This document shows positions 1-14,001 of a stretch of DNA of 64,000 nucleotides, one piece after another. Origin of the DNA: Atrina japonica (lineage: Eukaryota; Mollusca; Bivalvia; Pterioida; Pinnidae); NCBI GenBank assembly GCA_030159075.1, contig BROG01000399.1:124001-188000 (forward strand), written 5' to 3'. Both the position numbers and the translations under genes were made by a program. The notes under the pieces were generated by a model. The model was given only the letters and a program-made list of their open reading frames with translations, was not told the origin of the DNA and did not search any database. Each line of letters opens with the position of its first letter. Within the stretch, counting starts at the first letter, position 1.

Positions 1-820
1 CCAGTCCTAGACTAGTAACTTTTGTGCTTCAGCTAGTCTTATTGACAAGTAGAAAATCTGTATAAAATCTGTATAAACATGAGCAATGATTAATGGAAGT
101 GTACATGTATGTACATTGAACACCGGAATCATACCCTTAATTTTTTTCTAAACTCCTACTGAGATGATCTTATCTTTCACCGATGAGAATATAAAAAAAC
201 CCACAATAATAGATACATTACTATAAGTACCAATGCAGTATTTCTGGTACCACTTCTGGACAAGTGAATTTGTCAAAGGAACAGTAAAATTTGTTTCCAA
301 CTATAGCTACATTATATAGTCCAACTAACTAGTAAGACAGAAATGTTAAATTCAACCCATGACTTTATGTTTTTTTTGGCAAAACCTGAATTTTACAGGA
401 GGAAATAGTGGTTCAGATACAATGTTTGGCCACTATAAGGGAATAAAAAAAAAAAATTTCATGATATTAATAATGGTTATTTCTTTTATCATTTTACAAC
501 ACACTTTTACTACAAATGTACCTATGTACATGCTAAACTACATATTAAATGCCAGTTACACAGTATATTCCTTATGGCTTCTACATGTACATATGTATAT
601 TGGAGAAATTATAGGCAGCAAACTAAATGAAATGATAAATTCTTTTGGGGTGGGGGGGATGGGGGATACATGTAGAACTTACTTTTATCCAGGGAAAATG
701 AGCTTTTAAACAACTGAATTCTACCGTCAAAATGAATGCCTGTACATGTACAAAAATGAAATTTAAAAATTTGAAATATATAACAATGTATAATTTGATT
801 ATAGCAAACAGTGCATAGAC

Positions 821-1092
821 TTTTGTTTGTTTATTTATTTATTTATTTTTTTGGTTTGTTTATTGTTGTTTAACTTCCCACTCAAGAGTCTTTCACTCAC
901 AGGGAGATGTCACCAAATGCTGGTGAAGGGCTTCAAATTTTGGCCTATGCTTGGCACTCGCAGCCATTGAGCAGTGAAGGTTCTTAAATGTGCCAACACC
1001 TACTGTGACATGGGACCTCATTTTTTACTGTCTCATCCGAAAGACAGGAAACCGACCTGCCGTCGGCTGGACTCAAACTCACGATCAGGAAT
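821..1092 (-). mobile_element. tRNA-derived SINE, 5'-truncated, reverse
   Basis: Read on the minus strand, this matches the element at 56196-56460. Shared parts are a TCCTGTCTTTC-GATGAGA block, a 'cactgctcaatggc' block, a 'gcccttcacc-gcatttggtga' block and a GTTAAACAACAATAAACAAAC tail with a TTTA/TTTG-rich end. The tRNA-like head is incomplete: the A-box region seen in the 56-kb copy is missing. Several substitutions separate the two copies, so this is an old insertion. The open frame at 990-1214 lies within and beside it and is not a gene. Confidence 0.8.
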
Positions 1093-1528
1093 CCAAAATA
1101 CTGTTATGTATTCTTTCTGGTGAAACTGATTTTAACTCATCAACTTGTGAAGGTTTTGGACCTGCCCATTTCAAAGAATGGTTAAGTCCACTGTTAGAAT
1201 TCAGGGGTGTATGATTTAGAATAAAAATTTTATAATAATTTCACATGCAATATGAACTTGTTCAGTCCCGAATAATGACAGTAGCCATGTACATCATGTA
1301 TATGAGATTTTTTATATACATGTATTTATATTACATTTGTACATTGTGTAAGAAACGAATTCCAGGGGTAAATTATTTGCAATCGAAATTTGTGTGATCT
1401 ACATTTTTTGTACTTGATCTTGCTACAATTGTCTTTGTAAAGTATTTCATTGTATTTATAAGCTATACAGCTTTTGATCAATAAACAATACATTCATTCT
1501 ATAGATCTGGGTGAGTCTAAATGTGACC

Positions 1529-1676
1529 ACAGGGGTTCATGAGTCAATTGCTTCATTTCCCCAAAAATGCAACTTTGCAGGCCATACATGTACACATATA
1601 ACACAGGGGTTCATGAGTCAATTGCTTCATTTCCCCAAAAATGCAACTTTGCAGGCCATACATGTACACATATTAC
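1529..1676. repeat. Two-copy 74-bp direct duplication
   Basis: A block starting AGGGGTTCATGAGTC occurs at 1531 and again at 1605, nearly identical over about 70 bases. It is a recent local tandem duplication in non-coding DNA. Confidence 0.85.
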
Positions 1677-2341
1677 ATGTATTATCAGTATAAACAGTAC
1701 ATGTGCATGCTTACAAAATCTTTGGTCTGTTTAGACAACCTGTACATTGTATTTGCAATTGACATTTTACTTTCGATAGGAAGAAATATATGTATGATAT
1801 TTCAATTTAAATGTTTTATTCTTATTCTTTTGGAAAACTTTGCATGTCAAGGTATGTTATGTAAATTTATACATGTATAATATTTAAATATATACATGTA
1901 GTAATATACTGATAAATGTAATGTGACAGTGTTGTGTCACAGTGTGGTTTTGACTTTTTGTTTATTTATTTAGGCAATTAGTATGGCCCATGGCTCTCTC
2001 GCAGTAGTTTTATCAGTCTTATAAATCTACATGCATGTAATAATTTAAATAATTCTGATATGATATACAGATACTATTTTTCCTTTATTAAACTATTTGT
2101 AAATTAAGTTGATAACAATTTTCAATAAATTGACCTAGGGTTATTTCACCTATGATTTGTTTACAGGTAATTGAGTGGCACTGAATTGTATTCCTTGTGT
2201 CAGGTGTCAGACCTACCCCTAGGGTTTATCATAAAGCATTACAAAACTCTGTAAAATAAAGTCGAAACTTCACTCTCATTTAGTAAACGGATCTATTGCT
2301 GTATAACTTAAAAAGCTTGTTTTAGATTGTTCTGAACTGGC

Positions 2342-2366
2342 ATGGCACATTGGCGAACCAAAGGGG
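2342..2366 (+). CDS. Candidate first coding exon of the STOX gene
   Basis: The firm STOX exon at 12333 begins in the middle of a codon and needs an upstream exon that ends one base into a codon. Here an ATG at 2342, with G at -3 and +4, opens the peptide MAHWRTKG and leaves a single G before a strong donor (GTAAGT at 2367). Joined to 12333 this gives MAHWRTKG-GDVHG, in frame. A possible acceptor (TTTTAG) lies at 2324-2325, so the exon may be 2326-2366 with 16 nt of 5' UTR. STOX2 likewise has a basic N-terminus followed by a GDV motif. A rival in-phase start exists at 5578-5593 (ATG ... ATAG|GTAAGT). The joint is inferred, not proven. Confidence 0.4.
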
Positions 2367-5300
2367 GTAAGTTTATATAAGTACAATACATTTGTCTTCA
2401 TAATAAGATTTATTTAATTTCCATAATTACAAGTGTAGTCAAAGTGACTTGTTTCATCAGGCAAATGATTTATTAAGTAACATTATCCGTCTTTTGTTGT
2501 TGATTGTAAACTTAGGAGTTAAAAATCGGTGCACCAAGGACATTATTAGTCCTCAACAATATTGAATTTTGTATACTACATGTAGTAATGTCAGGGCTTT
2601 ATTTGGATAGAAGATTACAGAGAAATATACCTATTAGTAGCTTAGTCATATGTATTTATAAAATGATTTTTGTCAGCGCATTTATACATCACATACATGT
2701 ACATGGTGCCGCAGTACACGTGCAAAATCATGACAAATCATGATGGTCAAAAGAAAATTTGTAATGAGTGTCTTAAAGAATAATATATGGTTATACATGT
2801 ATACAAAACATAATTCTGTAGCATGCATTAGGAAGTTTTCATTTTGTTTTATCCTAAAATATGGCCTTGTCCACTTAAACCTTTAGTGACCATCATGCTT
2901 AAATATATTTGTACACACAAATTATCCCTTTTGTATACTCTCTGTTACCCATTCTTTGTGTATGTACATGTACAATGTAACTGGACATTATATAACTACA
3001 CTGACTACCTTTTTACCCCAGTAACTTCCATCTATCATGGCTACTGAGTACTCTGTAACTTATGATACCCTGCTGACCACCCCAGCATGATAACTACATG
3101 ATTTAATACCTCACCAGGTATGAGTGTGATAACTGCAAGTTTGGCGTGTACAGGACAAGTCGGTGTTGATGTAGATTTCATACAAGGACAGTGACAGTAC
3201 ACTTATGTTGACATTTCTGTACTTCTATAGCCAAAGAGGTGTTGTTCACCCACTGTGCTGCTTACTTTAATGCCAAGATTTGATGGCGACTACTGAGTTC
3301 TTTATATTTGTAGTTCCCTGTAAATCTCTAAACCTTTTTTCCTATTAGTAAGGTCTCCAGCTGTCACTTAATTGGGGTTCTCAGACAGTATTGCACACAC
3401 CTCTGCTGGTTCCTTCTCATTAAAGTGTACCAGTTTGCTGTGTTACAGCTAATTCTCTTGTTCATTTTGACTGTACCTACCGAGTTAGAATGATAACTGG
3501 TCAATATATCAGTGGGGTCCTACTCAATGTAATCACCTTAGTGACTGACTCACTGAGTGATGAGTCTTAACTAATAAGGTACATGTACAGGTCGCTAATA
3601 CATGTGTAATTATTTTGATTTAGTTTTGCAAATTTGTGTATCACTATTTCTACCTTTTTCATATCGGAAGTAACGTATATAAAGAGGGATTTTGGTGGTA
3701 CATTTATTACCTCTGTGCTCAGTGTGCAGACAATAAAAAGGAAAAACATGGGAATTTATTGTTGATATTGAAAAGTGATTTAGTTTTGTTAAATATCAAT
3801 CAATTATTCATTGATTACTTATGATTTTTATTCTAATCAATTAAGTATACACTATAATATTATGTAAATGAAATGTATCTTTGACAAGCGTGTGTACCAA
3901 CCATGCTTATGAAATATATATATCACCCTGATTCTGCAGTGTTGGAATTTTGTTGGAGCACATACATACAAATGTAGCTGTATGTAGACCTCATTAGTAT
4001 AAAGTTTATTTACATAAATTATACTGTCTAAGACCTTGTCATTACTGTATAATATATGTGTCAACACCTTTCTTTTATAGCTTTAGCACTTTACTTTTAT
4101 ATTCTGTATCTCAAGGCTATTGAAAAATGAAGCTTTATTAACTTACAACAAGTTGATTGACTTACTCAAGGCAGTGTCGTTCATGTCAGCTCTTGATAGG
4201 CATATAAAAAACATACAAAACCTATTGATCCTTGTTCAGACTTCTCAATAAATATAATATATTGTTGGAATGGTTACATCTATGTGATATTATTTTGCTA
4301 TATTTACTTAAAACATTAAATCCCCAGGTAAGAGTGGCTATGTGTACATATAGGTAATTGATGGGCGTAATTATAACAAGGGCATACATCTTACAGGCAG
4401 TTATACCCTATATTTCCAATTTATTGTGTGTGCATACTGAATTATAACTTTCGAGGTCAACATTTTGTCTATAAGATCAGATTTCTGTATTGTAGTTTAA
4501 TTTCCCTATCTATTTTAGGATGAGGTCACTCAGGGCATTTATTAATTGATTTTTGAAGGTGATCGCTTTTGATGAGTAATATTGGTTTGAAAAAAATTGA
4601 TTTAAGAATTTAATATGTTTTCAAAGGCAAGAGCTTTAATCCTGGCATTTCATGTTTTAATAAGCTTTGCCTTTGATTCAAGTTATTGAATAAGGACCTG
4701 CAGTTTGACCTTTGTGGGAAATGTGTTTTGTAGCTCAAGCTATTGACCCCTGCAGCTGGTAAAACAATATAAGTTCAGCTAATATAAAGTAATGGTGAAG
4801 ATCTAAAAATAAAGAGAAGTTTTTATCATTTAAATGAAGGAGAGTTTGTTATCATTCATTCATGACATAAGCAAAATGAAAGGCGAAACAGTACATATTG
4901 GCACATACCAAATCAATTCCAATATACATATACATGTACATACACAGGGATTTTCCACACTCTTTTGGGAATGGGATCTGGGCCATTTGAATAGTGAATT
5001 TTAGCAACAGTTTATTGAAATTGGGAAATCTGAACTTACACAAAACAGTTTGAAAATACATATGTACAATAATTTCTTCAATTTCATTGTCATTTGATTT
5101 CAATTGGGAAATTTGACTGTGAATTAGAAAAGAACATTTTTTTTTTTGCATTGGGAATGGGGCCTTATTCTTGCCCTATGATAGGGTGGAAAATTACTGA
5201 TACTGAATATATGTATGTACATGTACTTTATATAAAGTTCGCACAGAGCCTTAAAACCTTAAATTTTATGTTGACCATGAAACCCTTTCCCAAATAGTTA

Positions 5301-6003
5301 AGTGCCTTTTAAAACTCCTAAAATGTATGAAAAAAACTTTAAAAAAACCTTAAATTTTATGCCTTTAGACCGAATTGTAAAAAAATCATTTAGCACATGA
5401 TATACTGGAGCACTATACTTCAAAGAAATTGGTAGTTATGTTCAAATTATTATTATTTTTAAAAAAAATTAGCCATTGTATGGTAGTTTATTTTATACCC
5501 ATACTTTAAACTTTAAAAATTTTCATACATGTACAAGTATATATGGACTAAATAAAAGTTCTGTCAAAGTTATACAGATGTTAAGGCCAATAGGTAAGTT
5601 ATGTAAAGGTATACTCTTCTTCAACATACACACACAAAGCTCTTTACCGGTAGTTCATGAAATCTTGTAGTGGTAGCCTTAAATTTGGAAAAAATGGCCA
5701 TAAAACCTCCTAAAATGCCTTATATTTGGTCAGTTGGAGTTTGTATGAACCATGTTACAGTACACACACTATGCCATGATAACAATTTTCACAAAATTAT
5801 GGTTGATTCATTTGTCATAGCCAAGTACAAAAAGTTTAGGATCAATTTCATGACATTCAAATATCATTTGGATTCAGGGAAAATCTTTCAAGGTCATACT
5901 TTTTAAAGGTCATTTCTGAATATACAGCCAGATCTAGATCTACCGGTACACTGTATTGTACAGACTGGCAGTGTTGTAGAAATGAGGGAACCTCATACAT
6001 AAA

Positions 6004-6460
6004 CAGTAGAACTTTGATGAGTTGAAGTTCAAGGGACCAACTAGAATAGTTCAAAACATCGAGACTTTGACTCACGATAACCATACATTTTTTACTTTCA
6101 GAGATTCTACACGGTGCATATGACTGCTTTGAAAGCATTTAAGACATACTGTCATTATGAATAATAATTAGCACTTTTAACTTAATTTTTGTGAAATTAA
6201 AATATTGAGTGTTTATGACCATGGTGTGATTTTGTACGCATGTAAATTTTGGCTTAGAATTATATGTAGGAATTTTCGTTGTTTGTATAGAAATGGGGCC
6301 TGAACATTTATTGAAACGTCGAGAAATTCTATGAATAAAAATTTGAATTATAAAATGTTTATAAGTAGTGTTAAATAACAAAATAATTCGGATCTTTATC
6401 AATAGTTCGAAAAATTAAGAAATTTGACTCATTGAATTTCAAATCATAGAAGTTCTACTG
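6004..6460. mobile_element. MITE-like element with terminal inverted repeats
   Basis: The left end reads CAGTAGAACTTTGATGAGTTG. The right end is its imperfect inverse, with GACTCATTGAATTTCAAA followed by AGAAGTTCTACTG. Internal sequence contains further subterminal matches (GTTCAA..GGGACC) but no transposase frame. The CAGT...ACTG ends with TA-rich flanks resemble non-autonomous Tc1/mariner/pogo-type elements. The family is inferred. Confidence 0.6.
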
Positions 6461-7430
6461 TATATGTATGTGCATCATGTATGACAAGAAGGCATGTAGT
6501 TACTCAGGAAGATATCAGTTTACATTGTTAGTTGTTACAGTGTATTTCAAGTATACCCAGTGTATTTACACTTGTATGTACAATTAGATCTACAGACATG
6601 GATACAACCAGTTTGATGCCAGGATAAGGGAACATTCATCAGGGTTTGTGGCAATACAGTAATGTATCAATCATAGATATGTATTTACACTGTACAAGAG
6701 TGGATTGCTATATAGATGGGTTTAATTTACAGCACTCTGTGATAAGTGGTCCCATTGGCCAGCAGCAAAACCTATAATACTTATCTAATGGTAATTATTG
6801 GTGCTCATAAATCAGATCAAAGGAGTAATCCATATAGCTCCTAGCTAGGTATAACAGTTCTGTCTCTATCTAACAGACATCTTACAACACAATTGTGTTA
6901 CCATAGCAACTATAATGCATTTATTGTCCTCCTCCCCATGTGAACAGGGTACACACTGAGACACATACACACATTCAATATTGATTTGATGGATTTTGTA
7001 TTGTCCAAAGTAAAATTGGGGGTTTGATACTTATGCACAAAATTCTTAGTTATTGATATAGAATTTATTTATTAGATCTATTTCACCCTTTAGCATTTAG
7101 TGATAAATCTGTTACACATATACAGTACATTTGTATGTATTGATGTTATGTATAACTGTTATTTTACACATGTTGGTGCTACAGACATGTACATGTTATG
7201 ATGTATGTTTGTGAGTTTATAAAAGCACCAAAATTTATATGTACCGATATGTACTCTGGGATCTTAAGCAAATTTTCTTTTCATATAATTTATTGTGTGT
7301 GTTTCATATTATCCTTCCTTTGAATATTGAATGAAAAATACATGTGGCGAGTGCTGAAAAAAATGTCATCTCGTACATTGTAAACATTTAATTTGAGAAA
7401 AAAAATGAAATATGATAAAAAATTAAAATA

Positions 7431-7620
7431 CAGTGGAATCTCGTTATCTCAAAATTCACGAGAACACTCATTTAACTTCAAGATATCTAAAATTCCAATT
7501 AACTAAAATGTTAATGAACTGTTCAGAACAGTTTTTTCTATCTGTAAAAATTGGGACAGGCGATTCAACTTTGACATAACTTGAATTTTGACTCGTCTGA
7601 TTTTGAGGTAACAATATTTT
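7431..7620. mobile_element. Truncated MITE of the CAGTGGAATCTCGTTATCTC group
   Basis: The left terminus CAGTGGAATCTCGTTATCTC matches, inverted, the right terminus of the element at 14358-14541. It also resembles the left terminus of the element at 60994-61175. Internal phrases (CAACTTTGACATA, GACTCGTCTGATTT) recur in the 61-kb copy. No matching right end is visible, so the copy is truncated or diverged. Confidence 0.55.
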
Positions 7621-9140
7621 GCCGTACATGTATTGGTTGTTTCTATACTACTGCATTAAATGTCTTTCTCTATCTTTTCACAGAAATTACAAAAACATAT
7701 TATTTTAGCTATTCAGTTAATATCACAAATATACATTTGTATTTATCTTGAAATTACAAGAGGTTATCTGGAAAGTTCAAGGCAATAACCCCAAATTACG
7801 ATATGTTAATAGTGTAAAATGTTTAGAAAATTGCTTGAAATTCGGAAATGATAACTGAAATTTTGCACTTGGCAGCAATACATTTTAATAGAAAAGTTAG
7901 ATCAGGAAGAAAAAGCATACTATTAAGATAGAATCATATTAATAATATTAAAAAAATATAGCATCATTGAAAGTTACTAAACTGTATCAATATGATATGT
8001 ATTTGTACAAATACATGTAGTAATATTTTCTCATGCTCGAATACAAATAATAATCATAAACAGATTAATATCAGAAATGTGAACATGCATTTTAGTTGGT
8101 TACTGTTTCTGGTATATTGCAGCTTCATGCACAAGAGTAGAATATAAATTATTATCAGAAGGTTTTTTTTTATTTCAGAGTTTATATTTTAGGAACATGG
8201 AATGCTGTATATACAAATGTACATAACAGTTTTAGTTGAAGAGCATGCACAACAAACAGGTTATATTTTAGCTAGGGTTTACCTGAAGTTCAGAATCATT
8301 TCAGAACTGTAATTGTGGGGCTTTTTGTGCTAAAATTAACTTGGATAGATATTTTAGACTTTAGTCTAAAATAAACCCCAACATTCTGGCAGGATCTAAA
8401 ACTGTTAGTTATTAGTTTACAAGCTACAATGCATTTTTGATTTTTTTTTTTGACTGTAGTTATAAATCCTTTAAATTTTCACTCATGCAGAATAATTAGA
8501 AATACATGTTTTTGTTTGGGAAGTTTGACAGTTTTTTTTTTATTTCAGACAATGCAATGAGATGTTCAAATTATGCATCACCTGCCTTTTATTACCTGTA
8601 AAACTCAGACACCTGTTAGATGTCATTATGTAATTAAAGTGTAAATATATATAACTCACCACTAATTAGTCTGACTCTCTAGCCATTGATGACTTGTAAT
8701 TATGTCACTTTCTGAAATCTGACAGGTTTTGATATCATAAGGTGATACAAACATCATACACTGTAGCATTAAAGCCTAGTAACAAATGTCACCAGTGTAC
8801 AAGATGTTTACCAACTCCAGAACTTGAGGTATTATATAAGTGTTAACATATTAGTTCAGTTTTCCTGATGGATGTGAATAGTTAGTTGATGCTTGTACAG
8901 CCTGAACTACATGTAGACTTTGATTTTGCTCCAGATATACATGTATATTGGAGAACTTCAGAAGCATTTTAGGGTGCCATTTCATGTATTGGTAATTTGT
9001 TATGTGTAGGGTTTATTTTTATTTTCACACATTCATGTTTTTTGTTGATTACTTGAACATGTTGAACAAAGTATCTTAGATGGTATAGCTGTTTTTAAAC
9101 CTTGTTTGTCGGTTAGAGGTTGTGGTTCTAAAAAACCATC

Positions 9141-9180
9141 TCCCCAAGTCAAGGTTTTCCAATCCACCTTGACTTGGGAA
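9141..9180. repeat. Short hairpin-forming inverted repeat
   Basis: TCCCCAAGTCAAGG (9141-9154) is followed 12 bases later by CCTTGACTTGGGAA (9167-9180), pairing at 13 of 14 positions. It is an isolated hairpin in a presumed intron with no known function. Confidence 0.8.
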
Positions 9181-12100
9181 GATCTTATAAACCATGTACT
9201 TGAATGATATTATTTAGTGAATAAACTGAACAGAAAAATTTTGTGATAGAAAATACCTGGTATAATAATAGAACTTTTTGAAATTCTGTGAAAGAACGCC
9301 TGTTTAAGATTATCAGCATTGATTCTGAGATTGCAGGAGGAGAAATTTCTCATTTTTTACCAAAACTATTTTAGAAAATGTCTGATCAATCAGTCTCTCC
9401 CAATAGTACATTGTATTAATATGTAGGCCTACAATATTAATGTAACAGTCAAACTTCCAGTCTCAACATTTACAACATGTTCATTGTAATTTCACCTTAC
9501 ATGTATTTGTACAACCCCTTTCCACTGAACGTATATATGTACATGTTTACTGGTAGTCCTCCCCACAGCCACATGCATATGTAGATCTACATAATTTAAC
9601 AGAACTACCGTATATGTTTTAGTCCAACCAAGGTTTACATGTACACTTTATGTATTACATGTAAATATAAAATGTCTTGAGGAAGTTTAAGTTTGGTAAC
9701 CAGATTTCACTAAATGTTAGATTCACTTCAATGTACACTAGCTTGTAGTGCATACATGTATCACAAAATGTATTTCTATAGTAAGTTTAATCTTGTAAGC
9801 ATATACAAGACCATATCTATTCTGTGTTGGTTTAGTGTACACGCTTTGTTGATGTTTATGTCATGAACATCTTTAGTACAATAAGGTCAAACATGGGGAT
9901 TAACTATCAATTGCTGGGCTAAATCCCTCACAAGTGAGGGTCACACGTAAAAGAAAGAACCATTCCTACGTTGCCATTGATACAGAAATCATAAAACTTG
10001 TTAAAGCAACTTGTCAGTAATGCTTTTCAAATCCTTATCTGAATATGAATTAGTTTCATGCTCTTGTAAAACTTTATTAGAATTTATTGAATGAATTTCA
10101 GTTTGCTATTCTATGGCTTTCAATATAAAGGGGCTTAGCTGTGTGAAGAAGGGGATGTGACATTTATGACTTTGCATGTTAATAAATTGCATTCATTTGG
10201 TATAGAAATGATGAGCAAGTTTTTGTATGAATACATATTCACATAGAGTTTTACTCACATTTCAAAGATTTACTGTGACAGCTAGCTATTAAGGTACATG
10301 TACATGTGGTGGGTCTGGGGTATAGATCTACAAATGTTTGCATGTAAATTTTATTTACTAACTACCAATTCGGTGTGGTAGGTATGGCTACCGGTAGTTG
10401 TGTTTACATACAAATGCAATTACATGTAACTGATATCAATTTCAAATTATGATACACATGTACATATAATGTATCAGTATGTAGTGCCACATACATTTAC
10501 ATACTAAGGCCAAAATTTAGACCAGATTTTTTTGTGAAAAAATCAGAGGCAGTAGTCCTCCCATATACTTTCTTTATACATTGTATCAAGATTTTTATGA
10601 TATTTTCACACCAACATACATGTATTGATCTGTTTAACTACATTGCTTCCGTCTGTAATTTGGAGATTTACTTACGATATTTTATTTTTAAAAATACATA
10701 CCGTACATGTAGACATTAAGTTTTTTCAGGACATAAATGATAATTCCATCAATTTGAGATGTGAATTCCACTTACATGTATAATTTATAAACCATCTTTT
10801 TTGTCTATACATGTACTTGTGTGTATCCATTTTGAATTTGGAAGACATTTTTGTACTTTTAATTACCTAGTTTCTGCAATCCCCACCATGAGAGATTTTA
10901 TGTCCATTGTAAAGTTTTGATACATGTATATTGGAATTTGTAAACTTACCATATACGTTTCTCATTTATAGTTTGAAAATAATGTTTTTAATCTGCTTTT
11001 TAACAATTCACTTAATTCAAGAATGATGTACCTAAACATTCATGTATGGTTGGTAACTTCGTATACATACACATTTGCTCTTGTGATTTTGATGAAATGA
11101 AATTAGCCACTCATAGCTGTGCAAATACAGAGATGAATATCAAGTTTTGAATATTTCAACAGCTTGTCAAATATTTTCACATTTTCGGTAATCCCCTATT
11201 TGACAGTGAGTCCAATGGGTTGAATCTACCTCAGAACCTCTTGAATCGTTGAAATGTACATAAATTGAGGATAGAACAAATACATTAGGAAATTGACAGT
11301 TTTATCAGATTGTATTGATCTCACAAATTAAATACTGGTGCTTGTGTCTAATTGAGAAAATGTGTTGTTTTGAGTGTAAGTATTGATAGGAGACATTTAT
11401 AAGTTAAGTACACACATTATCTAATATACAAATAATTATGTTTTTGGATAATAACCAGAGGTTTTCAATTATTGTGTCAACATTGTAGAAGTGCATTATA
11501 CATGTATATATACCAGGACATAAGACTCCATGTAAAAGTACATTTATATCGGTATCCATAGAGAAATTTGACAAAACCAAATTCAAGTAGATAGGGAAAG
11601 TTATTTGAAATAATTAATTGTAATATGTATTTTCATTTCACATTTGGGTTTCTGTAGCTGAGTCTCAAACCTTAGCTGATTTTATGGGGAAATTTGCAAG
11701 TTTAGTTGCAGTTAGTGGTCTTTTAGCAAATTCATTGTAATTAATGTAATCTGACTTCTCCTCACAATAAAAACTGAACCCACCATACATGTACAACTGA
11801 AGAAATTGTTGAGTTAATGTGGCTAAGAATGCCTGTATAAGATAAGAGGAAAATACTACTTCACTGGATAATGAATTTGAAAAAATATATATATATACAT
11901 GTAGACATTTTGAAATAAAAAATGTTACTGGTCAACCGGACCAGTGAATAACGGAATTTCACTGGTCAAAGAATTTTTTGTACTGGTCTGTATATATACA
12001 CAGTTGAAAAAAAAGGAAAACTACTGGTCATTTTGGACCAGTTATCAGATAGATTTCACTGGACTTTTGTAAACTTTACAAGTTTTTCTGGCAAGACCGG

Positions 12101-12332
12101 TGAATTTAAAAAAAACTCTGTACACACACACATATGTATATATTTATTTATTGTTACTTCATACTGTACTTTGGAATTTAGATACATTATTGTATATTAT
12201 GAGCCTGTTCTACCTGATTTATATACCGGGTATAAAACTGGTGACCCACAGTATTATAAACATTATTTATATGATTGCAGCCATAATATCACTGGGTATA
12301 GTTGATATATTTTTTTTATCATTTCTTGATAG

Positions 12333-12563
12333 GTGACGTACACGGGATTGAAATGGAAGTGATACCACAAACTCAGTTTGTACCTCTCCCAGAGATTCTG
12401 TGTTGGGTCATAATGGATCTGAACAACCGACAAATCATCGCGACATTGGACATGGTTCAGGATCGCCTTGGACAGTGTTACAAGGGACTGGCATTACCCA
12501 GTACACAACTTATTTATGATACACTGGGAAGTCTGATCAGGGAAAGAAAAGTTTTCCATAATG
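12333..12563 (+). CDS. STOX exon: N-terminal half of the stork-head winged helix
   Basis: Internal exon bounded by TTGATAG| and AATG|GTAAGTT, 231 nt, entering after one codon base and leaving after one. The translation (GDVHGIEMEVIPQTQFVPLP, then EILCWVIMDLNNRQI) matches the start of the stork-head domain of vertebrate STOX1/STOX2. Those have GDV, a SQSQFIPLxEILC motif, a helix, PSxxILxxTLxxLI and RERKIY in the same order; here they are PSTQLIYDTLGSLIRERKVF. Storkhead proteins are winged-helix factors related in fold to forkhead proteins. In vertebrates they act in the nucleus and cytoplasm, in transcription, cell-cycle and trophoblast biology. The wing is completed by the exon at 21697. The open frame extends upstream to 12302, but that part is intronic. 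STOX1 and STOX2 cannot be told apart; a single invertebrate STOX is likely. Confidence 0.93.
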
Positions 12564-14001
12564 GTAAGTTATAGCACTGTCTTAGGTCAGAGAGTTATGT
12601 TGTAAAGTTATTTAAAGACCAATCCAGTCCTCAAGGCGACATCTTCAACAGGTATACAAGTGCTCTTGGTAGATCTTCCAAGTCTGGCAGTTGCTGAGAG
12701 GTACATGTAAATCCTGTCTTCAAAAAAAATTTTGAATGAAGTGCAGCTCATATCTACATGCACATATATATGTATCATCTACCATATAACATCAGTACAT
12801 TTTAGTTTCCAAAACACATAAAAATCACTTTTACAATAATAAATTCTGTTTCAGGAAAATATTTAAAGTAAAAATTCTTCTTAAAAAAAACATTTTAATA
12901 TTAATTTTAAAAGTTTCAAGTAGCATATGTTATATGTTCCAAAAGTGTTATGAAAAGACTTTCAAAAAAAAAATGATCAAGAAGAAGAAGAGTGAATGCT
13001 GACATTATTTGGTTACATTTTGATGATGTCTATTAATGTCACATGGGTATGGTTAATGATTTACGACAGACTCTTAATTATAGCTAGACATAATCACATA
13101 AAAAGCTGGATTTAACTATATTATTCCACCCAGCTAATTGAATAACATTAGAACTTATACAATAGCGGGATAAATTTATTTAGGTTTATCGACTATCGTT
13201 TACTAGGTGTCTATTACCTATTTTGATCATATCAGTGACAACATATTATGAAATTTGTACACCGATGATTAGCTGAACTTAAATGAGTTTCCGATGAAAA
13301 TTGGAGATTAAGATAAAACATATAGTATGATTACCTTCCTGTGAAGGTTTCGATTCCATTTAAATCTTTTAAAAGCTAAGCATTAGGTAATGTATACCGT
13401 ACAATTTTTGCAAGTTACAAAGAAAAAGAATGGAATTTTGAAGTGTCTTGTGGGGAAATATGATTATATGTCAAACAAAACGTTTAAGCACTTAATAAAC
13501 TTGAGGTTTACCTGATTTAAGTCAGTTCTCAAAGGTCCATAATTATGTTATTGCACAGCCCAAATACACCCTCCCATTTCTGCAACAGCATAAATAAATC
13601 ATGTAGGAACTTGACTACTATTTAAACTGATTTAAAGACTGTTTGAAGTTTTTGTGCTTCAGTTTCATTTGAAATTTTATGTATTTTTAATGATGTTTTA
13701 AGCTACAGAAACACCAGCTTTACATTCTGTTACTATGATAATTTGGTCAACAAATTGATAGGGTCAGCTTATTTAACTATAGATGTATGGTATCTATTGA
13801 TTTGCCCTGATCACCTGGATATGTTTTTTGTTTCCTTATTTCAATGTCCTGTCAAGAACTTTTTGCTTGTATAGAGAGTAGAAAGTGTCAACAGCTATAA
13901 ATGGATGCCAGGGCTCAACAATCATGCCATAAAATTTCGACATTATATGATATGCAAACTTTGTTATAATAGTACATTGTACGTTCTTGTTGTTTAAAGT
14001 G

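Larger units (their letters stand above)
1..2325. other. Upstream non-coding DNA
   Basis: No exon with convincing coding character is visible. Short open frames here have low-complexity AT-rich translations. The stretch holds a truncated reverse SINE (821-1092), a G-run cluster (647-665), a 74-bp direct duplication (about 1529-1676) and many copies of the palindrome TACATGTA. It may contain the promoter or 5' UTR of the STOX gene, but no core promoter can be assigned by eye. Confidence 0.5.
2367..12332 (+). other. Large first STOX intron (if the 2342 exon is right)
   Basis: About 10 kb of AT-rich DNA without convincing exons. It contains TIR elements at 6004-6460 and 7431-7620, a hairpin at 9141-9180, and dozens of TACATGTA/GTACATGTAC palindromes. 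The stretch 3000-3500 is slightly less AT-rich but has stops in all frames. The acceptor at its right end is TTGATAG at 12326-12332. Confidence 0.4.

Noticed and set aside
4327..4338. CCCCAG|GTAAGAG as a possible STOX first-exon donor
   Set aside because: No in-frame ATG with the required one-base overhang precedes it without a stop.
12033..12332. Plus-strand frames leading into the STOX exon
   Set aside because: They are intronic: similarity to STOX starts exactly after the AG at 12331-12332.
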